This document shows, in pieces, positions 55,714 through 64,000 of a DNA stretch of 64,000 nucleotides. The notes beneath the pieces are model-generated. The model did no database searches. It was not told where the DNA came from and saw only the letters and a program-made list of their open reading frames with translations. The DNA is taken from positions 124,001 through 188,000 of the forward strand of contig NZ_WNLP01000001.1 of the NCBI RefSeq assembly GCF_009727065.1, read 5' to 3'. Position 1 is the first letter of the stretch. Each line of letters begins with the position of its first letter. A program made the translations under genes and the position numbers. Origin of the DNA: Bifidobacterium canis (GTDB lineage Bacteria > Actinomycetota > Actinomycetes > Actinomycetales > Bifidobacteriaceae).

Positions 55714-56734
55714 ATGGAACTGTCGCAGCAGCCGAAACAGCAGGGGCGCCAACCGCGCGTGATCTCCATCGTAGGCCCGACCGCATCCGGAAAACCGGTT
55801 TGGGTATCGCGATCGCACGCCGTCTCGCCGAACGCGGTGAAACGGCGCATATCGTGAACGCCGACGCCTACCAGATGTACAAGGGAATGGACATCGGCAC
55901 GGCAAAAGCCAGCGCGCAGGAGCAGGCGGCCGTGCCACACCATCTGCTCGACGTGATCGAGCGTCCGACACGATGTCGGTCGCAAGATTCCAGCACATGG
56001 CTCGAGAATGCATCGCCGAACTGCAGGCAGAAGGCATTCGTCCGATTCTCGTAGGCGGGTCGGGGCTGTATGCGCGTGCGGCCATCGACGACATCTCGTT
56101 CCCGGGGACCGACCCCGACGTGCGCGCTCGTCTGGAGGAACGCGAAAGGGTTGAAGGTTCGGGTGTGCTGTTCGCCGAGCTGCGTGGCAAAGACCCACAG
56201 GCGGCCGCTCATATGGATCCGCACAATCCACGCCGCATCATTCGTGCGTTGGAAGTGATCGAAGTGACCGGACAGCCGTATTCTGCCACTTTGCCGCAAT
56301 ACCGCTATGTGATTCCCTCGGTGCAGATCGGGCTCGACCTTGATCGCGTCGATCTTGACCAGCGCATCGACCTGCGCACCAAGCAGATGTTCGATCAGGG
56401 TTTCGTCGACGAAGTGGAGCGCCTGCGCCCACACCTCGGTGTGACGGCGGCGCGAGCCCTGGGCTACCAACAGGTCATCGACTATCTGGATGGCTTATGC
56501 GATCTGGACGATGCCATGGCGGCCGTCGCACAGAAAACCAAGCGGCTTGCCCGCAAGCAGATGGGTTGGTTCGGCAGGGATCCGCGCATCCACTGGCTGT
56601 CCGCACTGAACCCCGATCTGGTCGACAATGCGATGGCGGTCATCGACAACGCCGACGCCGGCGCATACGATGCGATCGACATGCATGCCCAGGAATACGT
56701 GCAACACCATCTCGGAGACATCAACCCGTCCTAA
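55714..56734 (+). pseudogene. miaA: tRNA dimethylallyltransferase, interrupted by two 1-base deletions
   Basis: This enzyme adds dimethylallyl to A37, the step before MiaB. The P-loop starts in frame one ([11 protein letters not shown]). One extra A at 55791-55794 is needed to reach [15 protein letters not shown] and [15 protein letters not shown] in frame three. One extra C at 55965-55966 is then needed to reach [15 protein letters not shown] and the remainder in frame two. The repaired length is about 340 residues, which is normal. The start may be ATG 55714 or 55693, the latter inside miaB. Two separate breaks in an otherwise perfectly conserved gene argue for read errors. Confidence 0.88.
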
Positions 56735-56813
56735 ACGCATAGACGCACGTCGATGCGCGGTTGCGTGACGAGCTGATACTCAGGAATGGTGTGGGGTAGA
56801 ATCTGAAGACGTT

Positions 56814-59654
56814 ATGGCACAATCATCCTCCAAATCGAAGTCACGTTCAGCCCGTTCAGCCTCATCTTCCGGCGCGGGCTCATCTGCGCGTTCCTCGCAA
56901 ACCTCAACCGGTTCGGCAAAAGCATCCGAGCAGAATGTTGAACCGTTCTGGCACAAGGCGTTGCTGGCCATTCCACGCGCCTTCGGATCCGCTGTGCGCA
57001 AGGTGAGTGTCGGAGAATACGATCCGGCGTACCGTCGCGATGGCCTGTGCTTCGTGATGATCGTGCTCGCCATCTTCTTCTGCGGTTCCGAATGGTTCCG
57101 CGTCGACGGAGCATTAGGTCGCGCCCTGCACTCGTTCGCATCGGCGCTGTTCGGCGTGATGAGCGTCGTTGTGCCCGTGCTGCTCATCGTGTTGGCGATA
57201 CGACTCATGCGCAATTCCGGCAAGGAATCAGGCAACACCAGTGTCATCGCCGGTTTCGTCATGCTGCTGTGGTCGATCTGCTCGATCATCGACGTCGTGA
57301 TGGCGGCAGACACGAAGGAGTTCTCATGGCAGAACCTGCAACATGCGGGCGGTCTGCTCGGTTTCGTGATCGGCTCGCCGTTGGCTTGGGGGCTTTCGCA
57401 GACATTCGCGATCATCGTATTCGTGGTGGCCGCGCTGTTCTCCATCCTGCTCATCACGCGCACGCATGTCACTGAAATACCCGACAAGCTGAGGGAACTG
57501 GGCGGGCGAGAACCTCGCAGCGTCTCCAGCGATGGCGCGGAGCAATCCGAGCAGTTCCCGAACGAAGTGCGCGTGGGCGACGACACCTTGGCGTTCGCGG
57601 ACGGCGTGCCATCGCACGACGGTAGCGATGAAGATGAAGCTCCACGCAAGGAAAGCCTGTCCTCCCGACTCTTCAAGCGTCGCAAACCGCAAGGCGACGA
57701 CGATGGCAAACTCGACCAATACGCCGGTGACGAAGCGTTCCTCAAAGCCGCCAGCCGTCACGGTGAGGCCGCCGAAACCAATCTGGGCAACGGCGCCCGC
57801 AGCGTGAGCAGCGGTGGCGCCTACAACGACGACATGACGCGTAGCATCGATTCGGGAACATGGAACGCCCAGCCCGCGCCATCCGGTTCGACGGTGCCGA
57901 TGCCATCGGGCAACATGCCCGCCGTGTCGCAGCGCACCGACCCGTGGGCGCATATGGATAGCGACGGCGAAACGATGGTCGTTTCCACGCAGACCGGCGA
58001 GATCCTCGATCAGGCGCCGGGTGCCCAAGCGGCGGCCGACCAGGCGACTGAAGCGATGGTGCCCGTCGCCGGTGGCACGATGGACGATCTCACAGCCCCG
58101 AACGCGCAAGCCGACTCCAATGCGCCATACCAGCTTCCCGACCTCAACCTGTTGATGAAGGGCAAGCCCCACGCGGCGCACACGCAGGCCAACGACAACG
58201 TGATCCATGCCTTGACCTCCACGTTCCAGCAATTCAACGTCGACGCCAAAGTCGTCGGCTTCCTGCGTGGCCCATCAGTGACCCAATACGAGGTGGAACT
58301 GGGTCCCGGCGTCAAGGTTGAGAAGGTCACGAACCTGCAGAAGAACATCGCCTATGCGGTGGCCAGCTCCGACGTGCGCATCCTGTCGCCGATCCCCGGC
58401 AAATCGGCTATCGGCATTGAGATCCCGAACATCGACCGTGAGATCGTGCACTTGGGAGACGTGCTGCGCTCCGATAAGGCGGTGCAGGACCCGAATCCTA
58501 TGCTCGCCGGCGTCGGCAAAGACGTCGAAGGCCACTTCGTCACCGCCGACTTGACGAAGATGCCGCATTTGCTGGTTGCAGGTGCCACTGGCTCCGGTAA
58601 GTCGAGTTTCATCAATTCGATGCTCACGTCGATCATCATGCGCGCCACCCCAGATCAGGTTCGCATGATCATGGTCGACCCGAAACGTGTGGAACTCTCC
58701 GCATACGCCGGCATACCGCATCTGCTCACACCGATCATCACCGATCCGAAGAAGGCCTCCCAAGCGTTGGAATGGGTGGTCAAAGAGATGGATGCGCGCT
58801 ACAGCGACCTCGAGTTCTTCGGCTTCCGCCACGTCAAAGACTTCAACGAAGCCGTGCGTGCAGGCAAAGTGCATGCACCTGCGGGTTCCAACCGCAAGGT
58901 CGCCCCATACCCATACCTGCTCGTCGTCGTCGACGAGATGGCCGATCTGATGATGGTGGCCAAGAACGATGTGGAGAGCTCCATCCAGCGCATCACGCAG
59001 CTGGCGCGAGCCGCCGGTGTGCATCTGGTGCTGGCCACGCAACGCCCGTCCGTCGATGTCGTGACCGGCCTCATCAAGGCGAACATTCCGTCACGCTTGG
59101 CGTTCGCCACGTCATCGGCCACCGATTCGCGAGTCATCCTCGACACCACTGGTGCCGAAACGTTGATCGGCCAAGGTGACGCGCTGTTCCTACCAATGGG
59201 CTCCGCCAAACCGATCCGCGTGCAGGGAGCATGGGTCAACGAATCCGAGATCCGCAAAGCAGTCGACTTCGTGCGTACGCAACGCAAGCCCCACTATCGC
59301 GAAGACATCGAACAGATGGCGAACGAGGCCGAGAAGTCGAAGCTCGACCCGACTGAAGACATCGGCGGCGACATGGACGAGCTGTTGCAGGCCGCCGAGC
59401 TCGTGGTCAGCAGCCAGTTCGGTTCCACATCGATGCTGCAGCGCAAGCTGCGCGTGGGCTTCGCGAAGGCGGGGCGTCTGATGGACTTGCTGGAATCACG
59501 TGGCGTCGTGGGCCCGTCCGAGGGCTCCAAAGCCCGTGAGGTGCTTGTCCAACCGCAGGATCTGCCGCAAGTACTCGCCTTCATCAAAGGTCAGAGCGAC
59601 TCTCTGACCGGTTCGCCGAGCCAGCAGTCAGCCGCGCACGAGCAGGAATACTAA
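56814..59654 (+). CDS. ftsK: DNA translocase FtsK/SpoIIIE
   Basis: This is a septum-located DNA pump of 946 residues. A Ser-rich N-terminal tail is followed by four membrane segments (about residues 75-215) and a polar linker to about 430. The motor comes next, with Walker [10 protein letters not shown] (about residue 590), Walker [13 protein letters not shown] and the [26 protein letters not shown] segment. The C-terminal gamma winged-helix ([39 protein letters not shown]) would read polarising sequences. It follows miaA by 79 bp and has its own terminator. Confidence 0.97.
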   Translation: MAQSSSKSKSRSARSASSSGAGSSARSSQTSTGSAKASEQNVEPFWHKALLAIPRAFGSAVRKVSVGEYDPAYRRDGLCFVMIVLAIFFCGSEWFRVDGALGRALHSFASALFGVMSVVVPVLLIVLAIRLMRNSGKESGNTSVIAGFVMLLWSICSIIDVVMAADTKEFSWQNLQHAGGLLGFVIGSPLAWGLSQTFAIIVFVVAALFSILLITRTHVTEIPDKLRELGGREPRSVSSDGAEQSEQFPNEVRVGDDTLAFADGVPSHDGSDEDEAPRKESLSSRLFKRRKPQGDDDGKLDQYAGDEAFLKAASRHGEAAETNLGNGARSVSSGGAYNDDMTRSIDSGTWNAQPAPSGSTVPMPSGNMPAVSQRTDPWAHMDSDGETMVVSTQTGEILDQAPGAQAAADQATEAMVPVAGGTMDDLTAPNAQADSNAPYQLPDLNLLMKGKPHAAHTQANDNVIHALTSTFQQFNVDAKVVGFLRGPSVTQYEVELGPGVKVEKVTNLQKNIAYAVASSDVRILSPIPGKSAIGIEIPNIDREIVHLGDVLRSDKAVQDPNPMLAGVGKDVEGHFVTADLTKMPHLLVAGATGSGKSSFINSMLTSIIMRATPDQVRMIMVDPKRVELSAYAGIPHLLTPIITDPKKASQALEWVVKEMDARYSDLEFFGFRHVKDFNEAVRAGKVHAPAGSNRKVAPYPYLLVVVDEMADLMMVAKNDVESSIQRITQLARAAGVHLVLATQRPSVDVVTGLIKANIPSRLAFATSSATDSRVILDTTGAETLIGQGDALFLPMGSAKPIRVQGAWVNESEIRKAVDFVRTQRKPHYREDIEQMANEAEKSKLDPTEDIGGDMDELLQAAELVVSSQFGSTSMLQRKLRVGFAKAGRLMDLLESRGVVGPSEGSKAREVLVQPQDLPQVLAFIKGQSDSLTGSPSQQSAAHEQEY

Positions 59655-59683
59655 ATACTGGAACCGTTCGAAAGAACATTGCC

Positions 59684-59729
59684 GAGCCGCTTGCCGGCAC
59701 GCGAAGTCATGCGTGCCGGCAAGCGGCTC
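59684..59729 (+). terminator. Terminator of ftsK
   Basis: A perfect 19-bp GC-rich stem (59684-59702 and 59711-59729) with an 8-base loop is followed by ATTTTGG. Confidence 0.9.
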
Positions 59730-59836
59730 ATTTTGGCATAATCAGTCACGGCAGTACGTGCAACAGTTGTGTATGAGCTGCGCATGTTCGCGATTCCGCC
59801 ACGGGGTTGGACATATCAACGAGTACTGTGAAACAC

Positions 59837-60505
59837 ATGGAGACTGAGCAAGCAAGCAAAACATCGATGTGGAGCGAGTGGAATTCACCGCCGAATCTGG
59901 TCACCATCGCTCGAATCATTCTCGTTGTCGTTTTTCTGGGCCTGTACATCGCCGCCGGAGCGTGGGGAGCGAACAACATCGGCATGCGGTGGGCGGCCGC
60001 CATCGTGTTCATCGTCGCCGCCTCCACCGATAAGATCGACGGCTGGATGGCCCGCAAATACAACCAAGTCACCGAACTCGGTAAGTTACTGGATCCGATA
60101 GCCGACAAACTGCTCACATTGGGCGCGCTCATCGTCGCCGCCTGCTTCAATGAGTTCGGCAATCCTTGGATCGGTTGGATCGTCACGATTCTGTATGTCG
60201 TACGTGAAGTGGGCATCACGATCATGCGCTTCACCGTGATCGACCATGGCGGCAAGGTGATAGCGGCATCGCAGGCGGGCAAATACAAGACGTTCACCCT
60301 GTGCTTTGGCCTTGGCATGCTGATGCTGCCGGTGTGGAGCTTCGTGCCATACGGTGCGCAGCCCGTCTGGCTGAGCATCTATTTCGTCGTTGCCTATGCA
60401 CTGATCTACTTCTCGCTTATTCTGTGTCTGTACTCCGGCTACGAGTACGTGCACGGTGTACTCGCGAACCGCAAGCGCAGCGGCCACTCGCATAAGAAAG
60501 CGTGA
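59837..60505 (+). CDS. pgsA: CDP-diacylglycerol-glycerol-3-phosphate 3-phosphatidyltransferase
   Basis: This enzyme makes phosphatidylglycerol phosphate at the membrane. It has 222 residues and the full CDP-alcohol phosphotransferase motif: DKIDGWMAR, eight residues, then GKLLDPIAD, preceded by NSPPNLVTIARI. Five or six membrane segments are present. The start is taken as ATG 59837; an in-frame GTG lies at 59828. Its place between ftsK and cinA is the usual actinobacterial order. Confidence 0.95.
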   Translation: METEQASKTSMWSEWNSPPNLVTIARIILVVVFLGLYIAAGAWGANNIGMRWAAAIVFIVAASTDKIDGWMARKYNQVTELGKLLDPIADKLLTLGALIVAACFNEFGNPWIGWIVTILYVVREVGITIMRFTVIDHGGKVIAASQAGKYKTFTLCFGLGMLMLPVWSFVPYGAQPVWLSIYFVVAYALIYFSLILCLYSGYEYVHGVLANRKRSGHSHKKA

Positions 60506-60526
60506 TTGCCACGACAATTGATAGAG

Positions 60527-60557
60527 GAGCCCATGTGATCTTTAGTCACATGGGCTC
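60527..60557 (+). terminator. Terminator of pgsA
   Basis: A perfect 12-bp stem (60527-60538 and 60546-60557) with a 7-base loop is followed by TTTTT. Confidence 0.92.
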
Positions 60558-60639
60558 TTTTTGTTGCGACGTTTTATAGGTGCAACACACCATAATGTCA
60601 AGTTGTCTTCACAATTTTTCACACTAGGAGTGAACATCG

Positions 60640-60687
60640 ATGAACAGTAACGAAAAACGTTCACGGACAGGAGGAAGCGATGAGTGA
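60640..60687 (+). CDS. Possible 15-codon leader ORF overlapping the cinA start
   Basis: The ATG at 60640 has AGGAG nine bases upstream. It reads 15 codons ([15 protein letters not shown]) and stops at 60685-60687, overlapping the cinA ATG at 60680. The layout would allow translational coupling to cinA. Only the ribosome site and the overlap support it. Confidence 0.35.
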   Translation: MNSNEKRSRTGGSDE

Positions 60688-61276
60688 AATATTCGAGCTT
60701 CCTGAGCTTGACACCATGACGACTGTGGATGAAGTGCATGCCTACTGTGATGAGCGTGCTCGACGAGTCCTCGCGTTCTGTGAGATGCACGAGTTGAAGA
60801 TCGCGTGCGCTGAATCTCTGACCGGTGGCCTGCTGGCCGATGCGTTTGTTCGTATTCCAGGTGCTTCGAAGGTGTTTCTGGGCTCCGCGGTCACGTATGA
60901 CATTCGAGCAAAAGCGAGCGTGTTGGGTGTGAATCGGGAACTCTTACTTTCTGAAGGTGCCGTTGACCCGAATGTTGCCATGCAGATGGCGCATAGCACG
61001 GCGCTTCTATTTAACCAAGAGCAATATGGCCACCGAGTGATCGGATTGTCTACCACTGGTGTCGCGGGTCCAGGACCTGACGAAGGAAAACCCGCGGGAT
61101 TGGTATATGTCGGCTTCTTCATCCCTGATTATGCTGGCAGCAAAATTGGAGAAAAGAATTTTGCGCTCAGATTATCTCTGAAAGGCGCGCGAGAGCTTAT
61201 TCGACAGAAGAGTGTCGCTTGTATTCTTGGAAAATGGAAGAATTCACAGGTTATTCACAGGAATAATTTCAGATAA
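60680..61276 (+). CDS. cinA: CinA C-terminal domain protein (nicotinamide-nucleotide amidase family)
   Basis: The protein has 198 residues, the stand-alone PncC-type domain without the N-terminal MoeA-like half. Key segments are [32 protein letters not shown], with the catalytic Ser region, and [23 protein letters not shown]. Family members deamidate NMN to NaMN; naming after competence is historical. AGGAGGAAGC gives a strong ribosome site. It belongs to the pgsA-cinA-clgR-recA cluster. Confidence 0.9.
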   Translation: MSEIFELPELDTMTTVDEVHAYCDERARRVLAFCEMHELKIACAESLTGGLLADAFVRIPGASKVFLGSAVTYDIRAKASVLGVNRELLLSEGAVDPNVAMQMAHSTALLFNQEQYGHRVIGLSTTGVAGPGPDEGKPAGLVYVGFFIPDYAGSKIGEKNFALRLSLKGARELIRQKSVACILGKWKNSQVIHRNNFR

Positions 61277-61322
61277 TAGAAACAAGGAAACACGAGGGGA
61301 ATGGAAAGGTAAGGTGTCGGTC

Positions 61323-61835
61323 ATGGAACAGGTCATGATGAACGAGCAGATTGATGTCAATGCCGTTGAGACCCCAGAGCAGATTCGTTCGAGCAGTGCT
61401 CGTATGCGTGAACTGACCCCGGCGCAGCGCAGGGCGGTCATGTTCGCTCAGCAACAGGTGATTCGTGCCCGTGCGGCGAAGAAGGCGAAAGATGAGCATC
61501 AGGCGGCTCTTGTCAGAATGTGGCAGGAGGAAGACGCCGAGACCGCCCGCCCGCGCGCCGTGGTGCGTCGCCGCGAGACGGTCGGTGAAGTCAAAGAGGT
61601 TTCGCTCCGCGAGGCCATCGGCCATGTGCTGCGTGATCTGCGCACACGTGATCACAAGACATTGCGTGAGGTCAGCGAAAAAGCTGGAGTGTCGCTTGGC
61701 TATCTCTCCGAAGTCGAACGTGGGCAGAAGGAGGCCAGCTCCGAACTGCTCGCTTCGATTTCCGAGTCGCTTGGACTGAGCACTTCGCAGATGCTGCGTA
61801 TGGTTGCGGATTATCTGGATTCGGTTGATGCCTGA
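61323..61835 (+). CDS. clgR: ClgR-type XRE transcriptional regulator
   Basis: The protein has 170 residues. About 95 N-terminal residues are charged and helical. The conserved helix-turn-helix then reads [45 protein letters not shown], the ClgR signature. In B. breve and other actinobacteria ClgR activates clp protease genes and is itself degraded by Clp. The N-terminal extension is longer than in ClgR of other actinobacteria. ATG 61323 is used; GTG 61314 is in frame. A terminator follows. Confidence 0.88.
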   Translation: MEQVMMNEQIDVNAVETPEQIRSSSARMRELTPAQRRAVMFAQQQVIRARAAKKAKDEHQAALVRMWQEEDAETARPRAVVRRRETVGEVKEVSLREAIGHVLRDLRTRDHKTLREVSEKAGVSLGYLSEVERGQKEASSELLASISESLGLSTSQMLRMVADYLDSVDA

Positions 61836-61862
61836 TCAGGCGTGAATTAGCTATCGATTATT

Positions 61863-61895
61863 GAGGGCCCGTCGTCGTCAAGGTGACGGGCTCTC
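61863..61895 (+). terminator. Terminator of clgR
   Basis: An 11-bp stem with one G-U pair (61863-61873 and 61885-61895) is followed by TTGTTGTT. Confidence 0.65.
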
Positions 61896-61978
61896 TTGTT
61901 GTTGCGCGGGCATGCGTTCGCATTGCCTGCGTGTTCGGGTTCTTTACATCTTCGGGTCGCGCGAATATGCTGGAGCGC

Positions 61979-62221
61979 ATGCGTGAACGTGAATTCTGGC
62001 AATTGCTCGAAGAGGTGTTCGGCCGGAGCTACGGTCGTTCCCTTGCACGGGATCAAGGTCTGACGAAACTTGGTGGTCTCACGGTTGTCGAAGCATTGGC
62101 CAATGGCGAGGAGCCCCGTGTCGTATGGAATGTGCTGTGCGATCAGATGGACGTTCCTGATTCGCGTCGATGGGGCAAAGATCACAATGCGCCGCCGCTG
62201 CCGGTCGATTTCGGCAGGTAG
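61979..62221 (+). CDS. DUF3046 family protein
   Basis: The protein has 80 residues: MREREFWQLLEEVFGRSYGRSLARDQGLTKLGGLTVVEALANGEEPRVVWNVLCDQMDVP is the complete DUF3046 pattern (FW..., then RD..L..LGG.T..EAL..G, then VW...C). The family lies next to recA in many actinobacteria and its function is unknown. ATG 61979 fits the family start; ATG 61967 is in frame, and the longer open frame from 61883 overlaps the clgR terminator. Confidence 0.88.
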   Translation: MREREFWQLLEEVFGRSYGRSLARDQGLTKLGGLTVVEALANGEEPRVVWNVLCDQMDVPDSRRWGKDHNAPPLPVDFGR

Positions 62222-62246
62222 AGGCATAAATCGCAGTGGCAAAGAT

Positions 62247-62262
62247 TCGAACAAATGTTCGC
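62247..62262. promoter_or_regulatory. LexA (SOS) box upstream of recA
   Basis: TCGAACaaatGTTCGC matches the actinobacterial/Gram-positive SOS consensus TCGAAC-N4-GTTCGA in 11 of 12 defined positions. It lies 144 bp before the recA start, so recA is probably LexA-repressed. Confidence 0.8.
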
Positions 62263-62406
62263 ATCGCATCGTATACTTGAAATCAGCAAAACAGCATAAG
62301 TGTTGTGGATAACCTGATCCTCCGACCACAATCGTCGTTTGGGCTTGTGGGGGCGGTGCGCCTTCGGTAGGGTGATGGCATCAACGAAGAACGTCAAGGA
62401 GACACA

Positions 62407-63552
62407 ATGGCAGCACGTACGAAAACCGCCGCCAAAGAATCGGAAACCGATTCGAATGGCATCGACAAGCGTCGTCAAGACGCATTGAATTCGGCGCTCG
62501 CCCAAGTCGAGAAGCAGTTCGGCAAGGGCTCGGCGATGCGCTTGGGCGACAAGCCGGAGCAGAACATCGAGGTGATTCCCTCCGGGTCTCTGGCTCTTGA
62601 CACCGCGCTGGGCATCGGTGGCCTGCCTCGCGGTCGCATCGTGGAGATCTACGGCCCTGAGTCCTCAGGTAAAACGACCCTCGCGTTGCATGTGGTGGCC
62701 AATGCGCAGAAGAACGGCGGCGTCGCCGCATTCATCGATGCCGAACATGCGCTCGATCCGGTGTATGCGCGTCATCTGGGCGTCGACACCGACTCCCTGA
62801 TCGTGTCGCAGCCAGACAACGGCGAGCAGGCATTGGAAATCGCCGACATGCTCATCCGTTCCGGCGCACTCGACGTGATCGTCATCGATTCCGTGGCGGC
62901 TCTCGTGCCGAAAGCCGAAATCGAAGGCGATATGGGCGACAGCCACGTCGGTTTGCAGGCCCGCCTGATGAGTCAGGCGCTCCGCAAGATGACGGGTGCT
63001 TTGGCGCAGGCCAACACCACAGCCATCTTCATCAACCAGCTTCGTGAGAAGATCGGCGTGTTCTTCGGCAGCCCCGAAACCACCACCGGCGGCAAGGCGC
63101 TGAAGTTCTACGCATCGGTTCGCATGGACATCCGTCGCATCCAGACGCTCAAGAGCGGTGATGAGCCGATCGGCAATCGCACGCGTGTCAAAGTGGTCAA
63201 GAACAAAATGGCTCCGCCGTTCAAAACCGCCGAATTCGACATGCTCTACGGTCAGGGCATTTCGCAGGAAGGCTCGATTCTCGACATGGCGCTCGAAACC
63301 GATGTCGTCAAGAAGTCCGGCTCTTGGTTCACCTACAACGGCGATCAGTTGGGGCAAGGGCGTGAGAACGTGCGTCGCTTCCTCATCGACAACCCGGAGG
63401 TCACGAACGAGATCGCACAGCAGGTCAAGATCAAGACCGGTCTGATCTCCACCGACGACCAGTTCGGGCTCGATGGCACCGACGACGAAAACGGCGAACC
63501 GGTCGCAGCCACTGAAGCGAATGCTTCCGGAGCCAAGGCGGAATCGAAGTAA
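62407..63552 (+). CDS. recA: Recombinase RecA
   Basis: The protein has 381 residues. Walker A is GPESSGKTT (83-91), followed by [36 protein letters not shown] (Walker B and L1 region), [40 protein letters not shown] (L2) and the C-terminal domain with an acidic tail. The Ala/Glu/Lys-rich N- and C-terminal tails are variable. AAGGAG precedes the ATG. A LexA box lies upstream and recX follows. Confidence 0.98.
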   Translation: MAARTKTAAKESETDSNGIDKRRQDALNSALAQVEKQFGKGSAMRLGDKPEQNIEVIPSGSLALDTALGIGGLPRGRIVEIYGPESSGKTTLALHVVANAQKNGGVAAFIDAEHALDPVYARHLGVDTDSLIVSQPDNGEQALEIADMLIRSGALDVIVIDSVAALVPKAEIEGDMGDSHVGLQARLMSQALRKMTGALAQANTTAIFINQLREKIGVFFGSPETTTGGKALKFYASVRMDIRRIQTLKSGDEPIGNRTRVKVVKNKMAPPFKTAEFDMLYGQGISQEGSILDMALETDVVKKSGSWFTYNGDQLGQGRENVRRFLIDNPEVTNEIAQQVKIKTGLISTDDQFGLDGTDDENGEPVAATEANASGAKAESK

Positions 63553-63560
63553 ACGCATCA

Positions 63561-63607
63561 TAACGCCGTCCGTCATACACAATGAGCTTGTATGGCGGGC
63601 GGCGTTA
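63561..63607 (+). terminator. Hairpin between recA and recX
   Basis: An 18-bp stem with two G-U pairs (63561-63578 and 63590-63607) and an 11-base loop has no T-run. It may reduce transcription from recA into recX. Confidence 0.65.
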
Positions 63608-63676
63608 GTGTCGTTGCGCCTTGTTGACGCGGCGCAAGGTTGGTTGAACAAGGCACAAGCGACGAAAGGGGCAACG

Positions 63677-64000
63677 GTGATCAGTGCCGAAGAGTTTCTG
63701 CGAGGGCGCACGCTGCAGATAGGCGAAGAAGAACCTCGCGTTGAAGCCATTGTGGATGGTGACAAGACGAACGAGAAGGCAGCAGTCTCTAAGCCGGTTT
63801 TTCGCGAGCGTGACGCCAGTTCCTCGAAACGATTCGGTAGGGGAGAGTCGCAACGCACCGCGGAGCGTAAGCGCTCACGCAGTGGCTTCACTTACACGGC
63901 GGCTGAAGATCCCAACGACGTCGAGGCTTGCAAAGAGAGCGCATTGCGCTTGCTGGACGCGGCGGCGCGGTCGAGCGGCATGTTGCGAGACAAGCTTGCC
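63677..64000 (+). CDS. recX: RecX regulatory protein, N-terminal part
   Basis: The first 108 codons are in the window; the gene runs off the end. The GTG start follows GAAAGGGG. The first 75 residues are a charged extension. The family domain then begins at DPNDVEACKESALRLLDAAARSSGMLRDKLA, the first RecX three-helix repeat. RecX binds RecA filaments and inhibits them. Position after recA supports the call. Confidence 0.88.
   Translation, partial: MISAEEFLRGRTLQIGEEEPRVEAIVDGDKTNEKAAVSKPVFRERDASSSKRFGRGESQRTAERKRSRSGFTYTAAEDPNDVEACKESALRLLDAAARSSGMLRDKLA

Noticed and set aside
1-64000. tRNA or rRNA genes
   Set aside because: I looked for T-loop sequences such as GGTTCGAATCC with matching acceptor stems and for rRNA landmarks and found none outside coding regions.

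Overview
The window looks like a chromosomal segment of a Bifidobacterium. The evidence is high-GC actinobacterial coding, the run miaB-miaA-ftsK-pgsA-cinA-clgR-DUF3046-recA-recX, DUF3710/DUF3159 family genes, an oppABC operon with a fused OppD-OppF ATPase, and an actinobacterial LexA box before recA. The species cannot be named from the sequence. No rRNA, tRNA or CRISPR array was seen.

Layout. 1-2000: the end of an NrtR-like Nudix regulator and a NiaP-like transporter (niacin uptake). 2100-6830: typA, a membrane protein, then pheA-tyrA (phenylalanine and tyrosine synthesis). 6860-11150: a CdaR-type regulator diverging from a GntP permease and glycerate kinase. 11150-13080: a lone AbiEi/DUF559-like gene flanked on both sides by dense arrays of a short motif. 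13180-18010: a MacB/FtsX-type ABC system and xerC. 18010-24450: the oligopeptide ABC operon. 24600-29110: exonuclease III, DUF3710, DUF3159, a TrmA-like RNA methyltransferase and a DUF2871 protein. 29270-32350: an AT-richer MerR/ABC/DUF4097 cassette that looks acquired. 32500-38950: a lipoprotein, an ABM protein, a CtpE-like P-type ATPase and aconitase. 39150-45190: an accessory stretch with a KAP P-loop NTPase, an acetyltransferase, nicotinamidase and a DUF262-HNH-RAMA protein. 45300-51000: an ABC-2 exporter diverging from its probable NarL-type two-component system. 51000-56730: an inverted-repeat element, a DapB-like dehydrogenase, a Bax-inhibitor-1 protein, an alarmone synthetase, miaB and miaA. 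56800-64000: ftsK to recX.

Coherent functional groups are niacin salvage (NrtR/NiaP plus PncA), glycerate use (CdaR, GntP, glycerate kinase), peptide uptake (Opp), and DNA repair and proteolysis control (RecA, RecX, ClgR).

A caution for all users: eight genes are broken by ten apparent single-base deletions (tyrA, the DUF559 gene, the FtsX permease, DUF4097, KAP twice, pncA, the alarmone synthetase, miaA twice). Every event is a loss, about half lie in A/T runs, and restoring one base rejoins the family sequence each time. This pattern fits sequencing or assembly error better than real gene decay.

The most unusual signals are the motif arrays around the DUF559 gene (16 exact copies of a 9-mer in about 550 bp), the DUF262-HNH-RAMA protein beside a KAP NTPase, and a 129-bp inverted-repeat element at 51001-51129.
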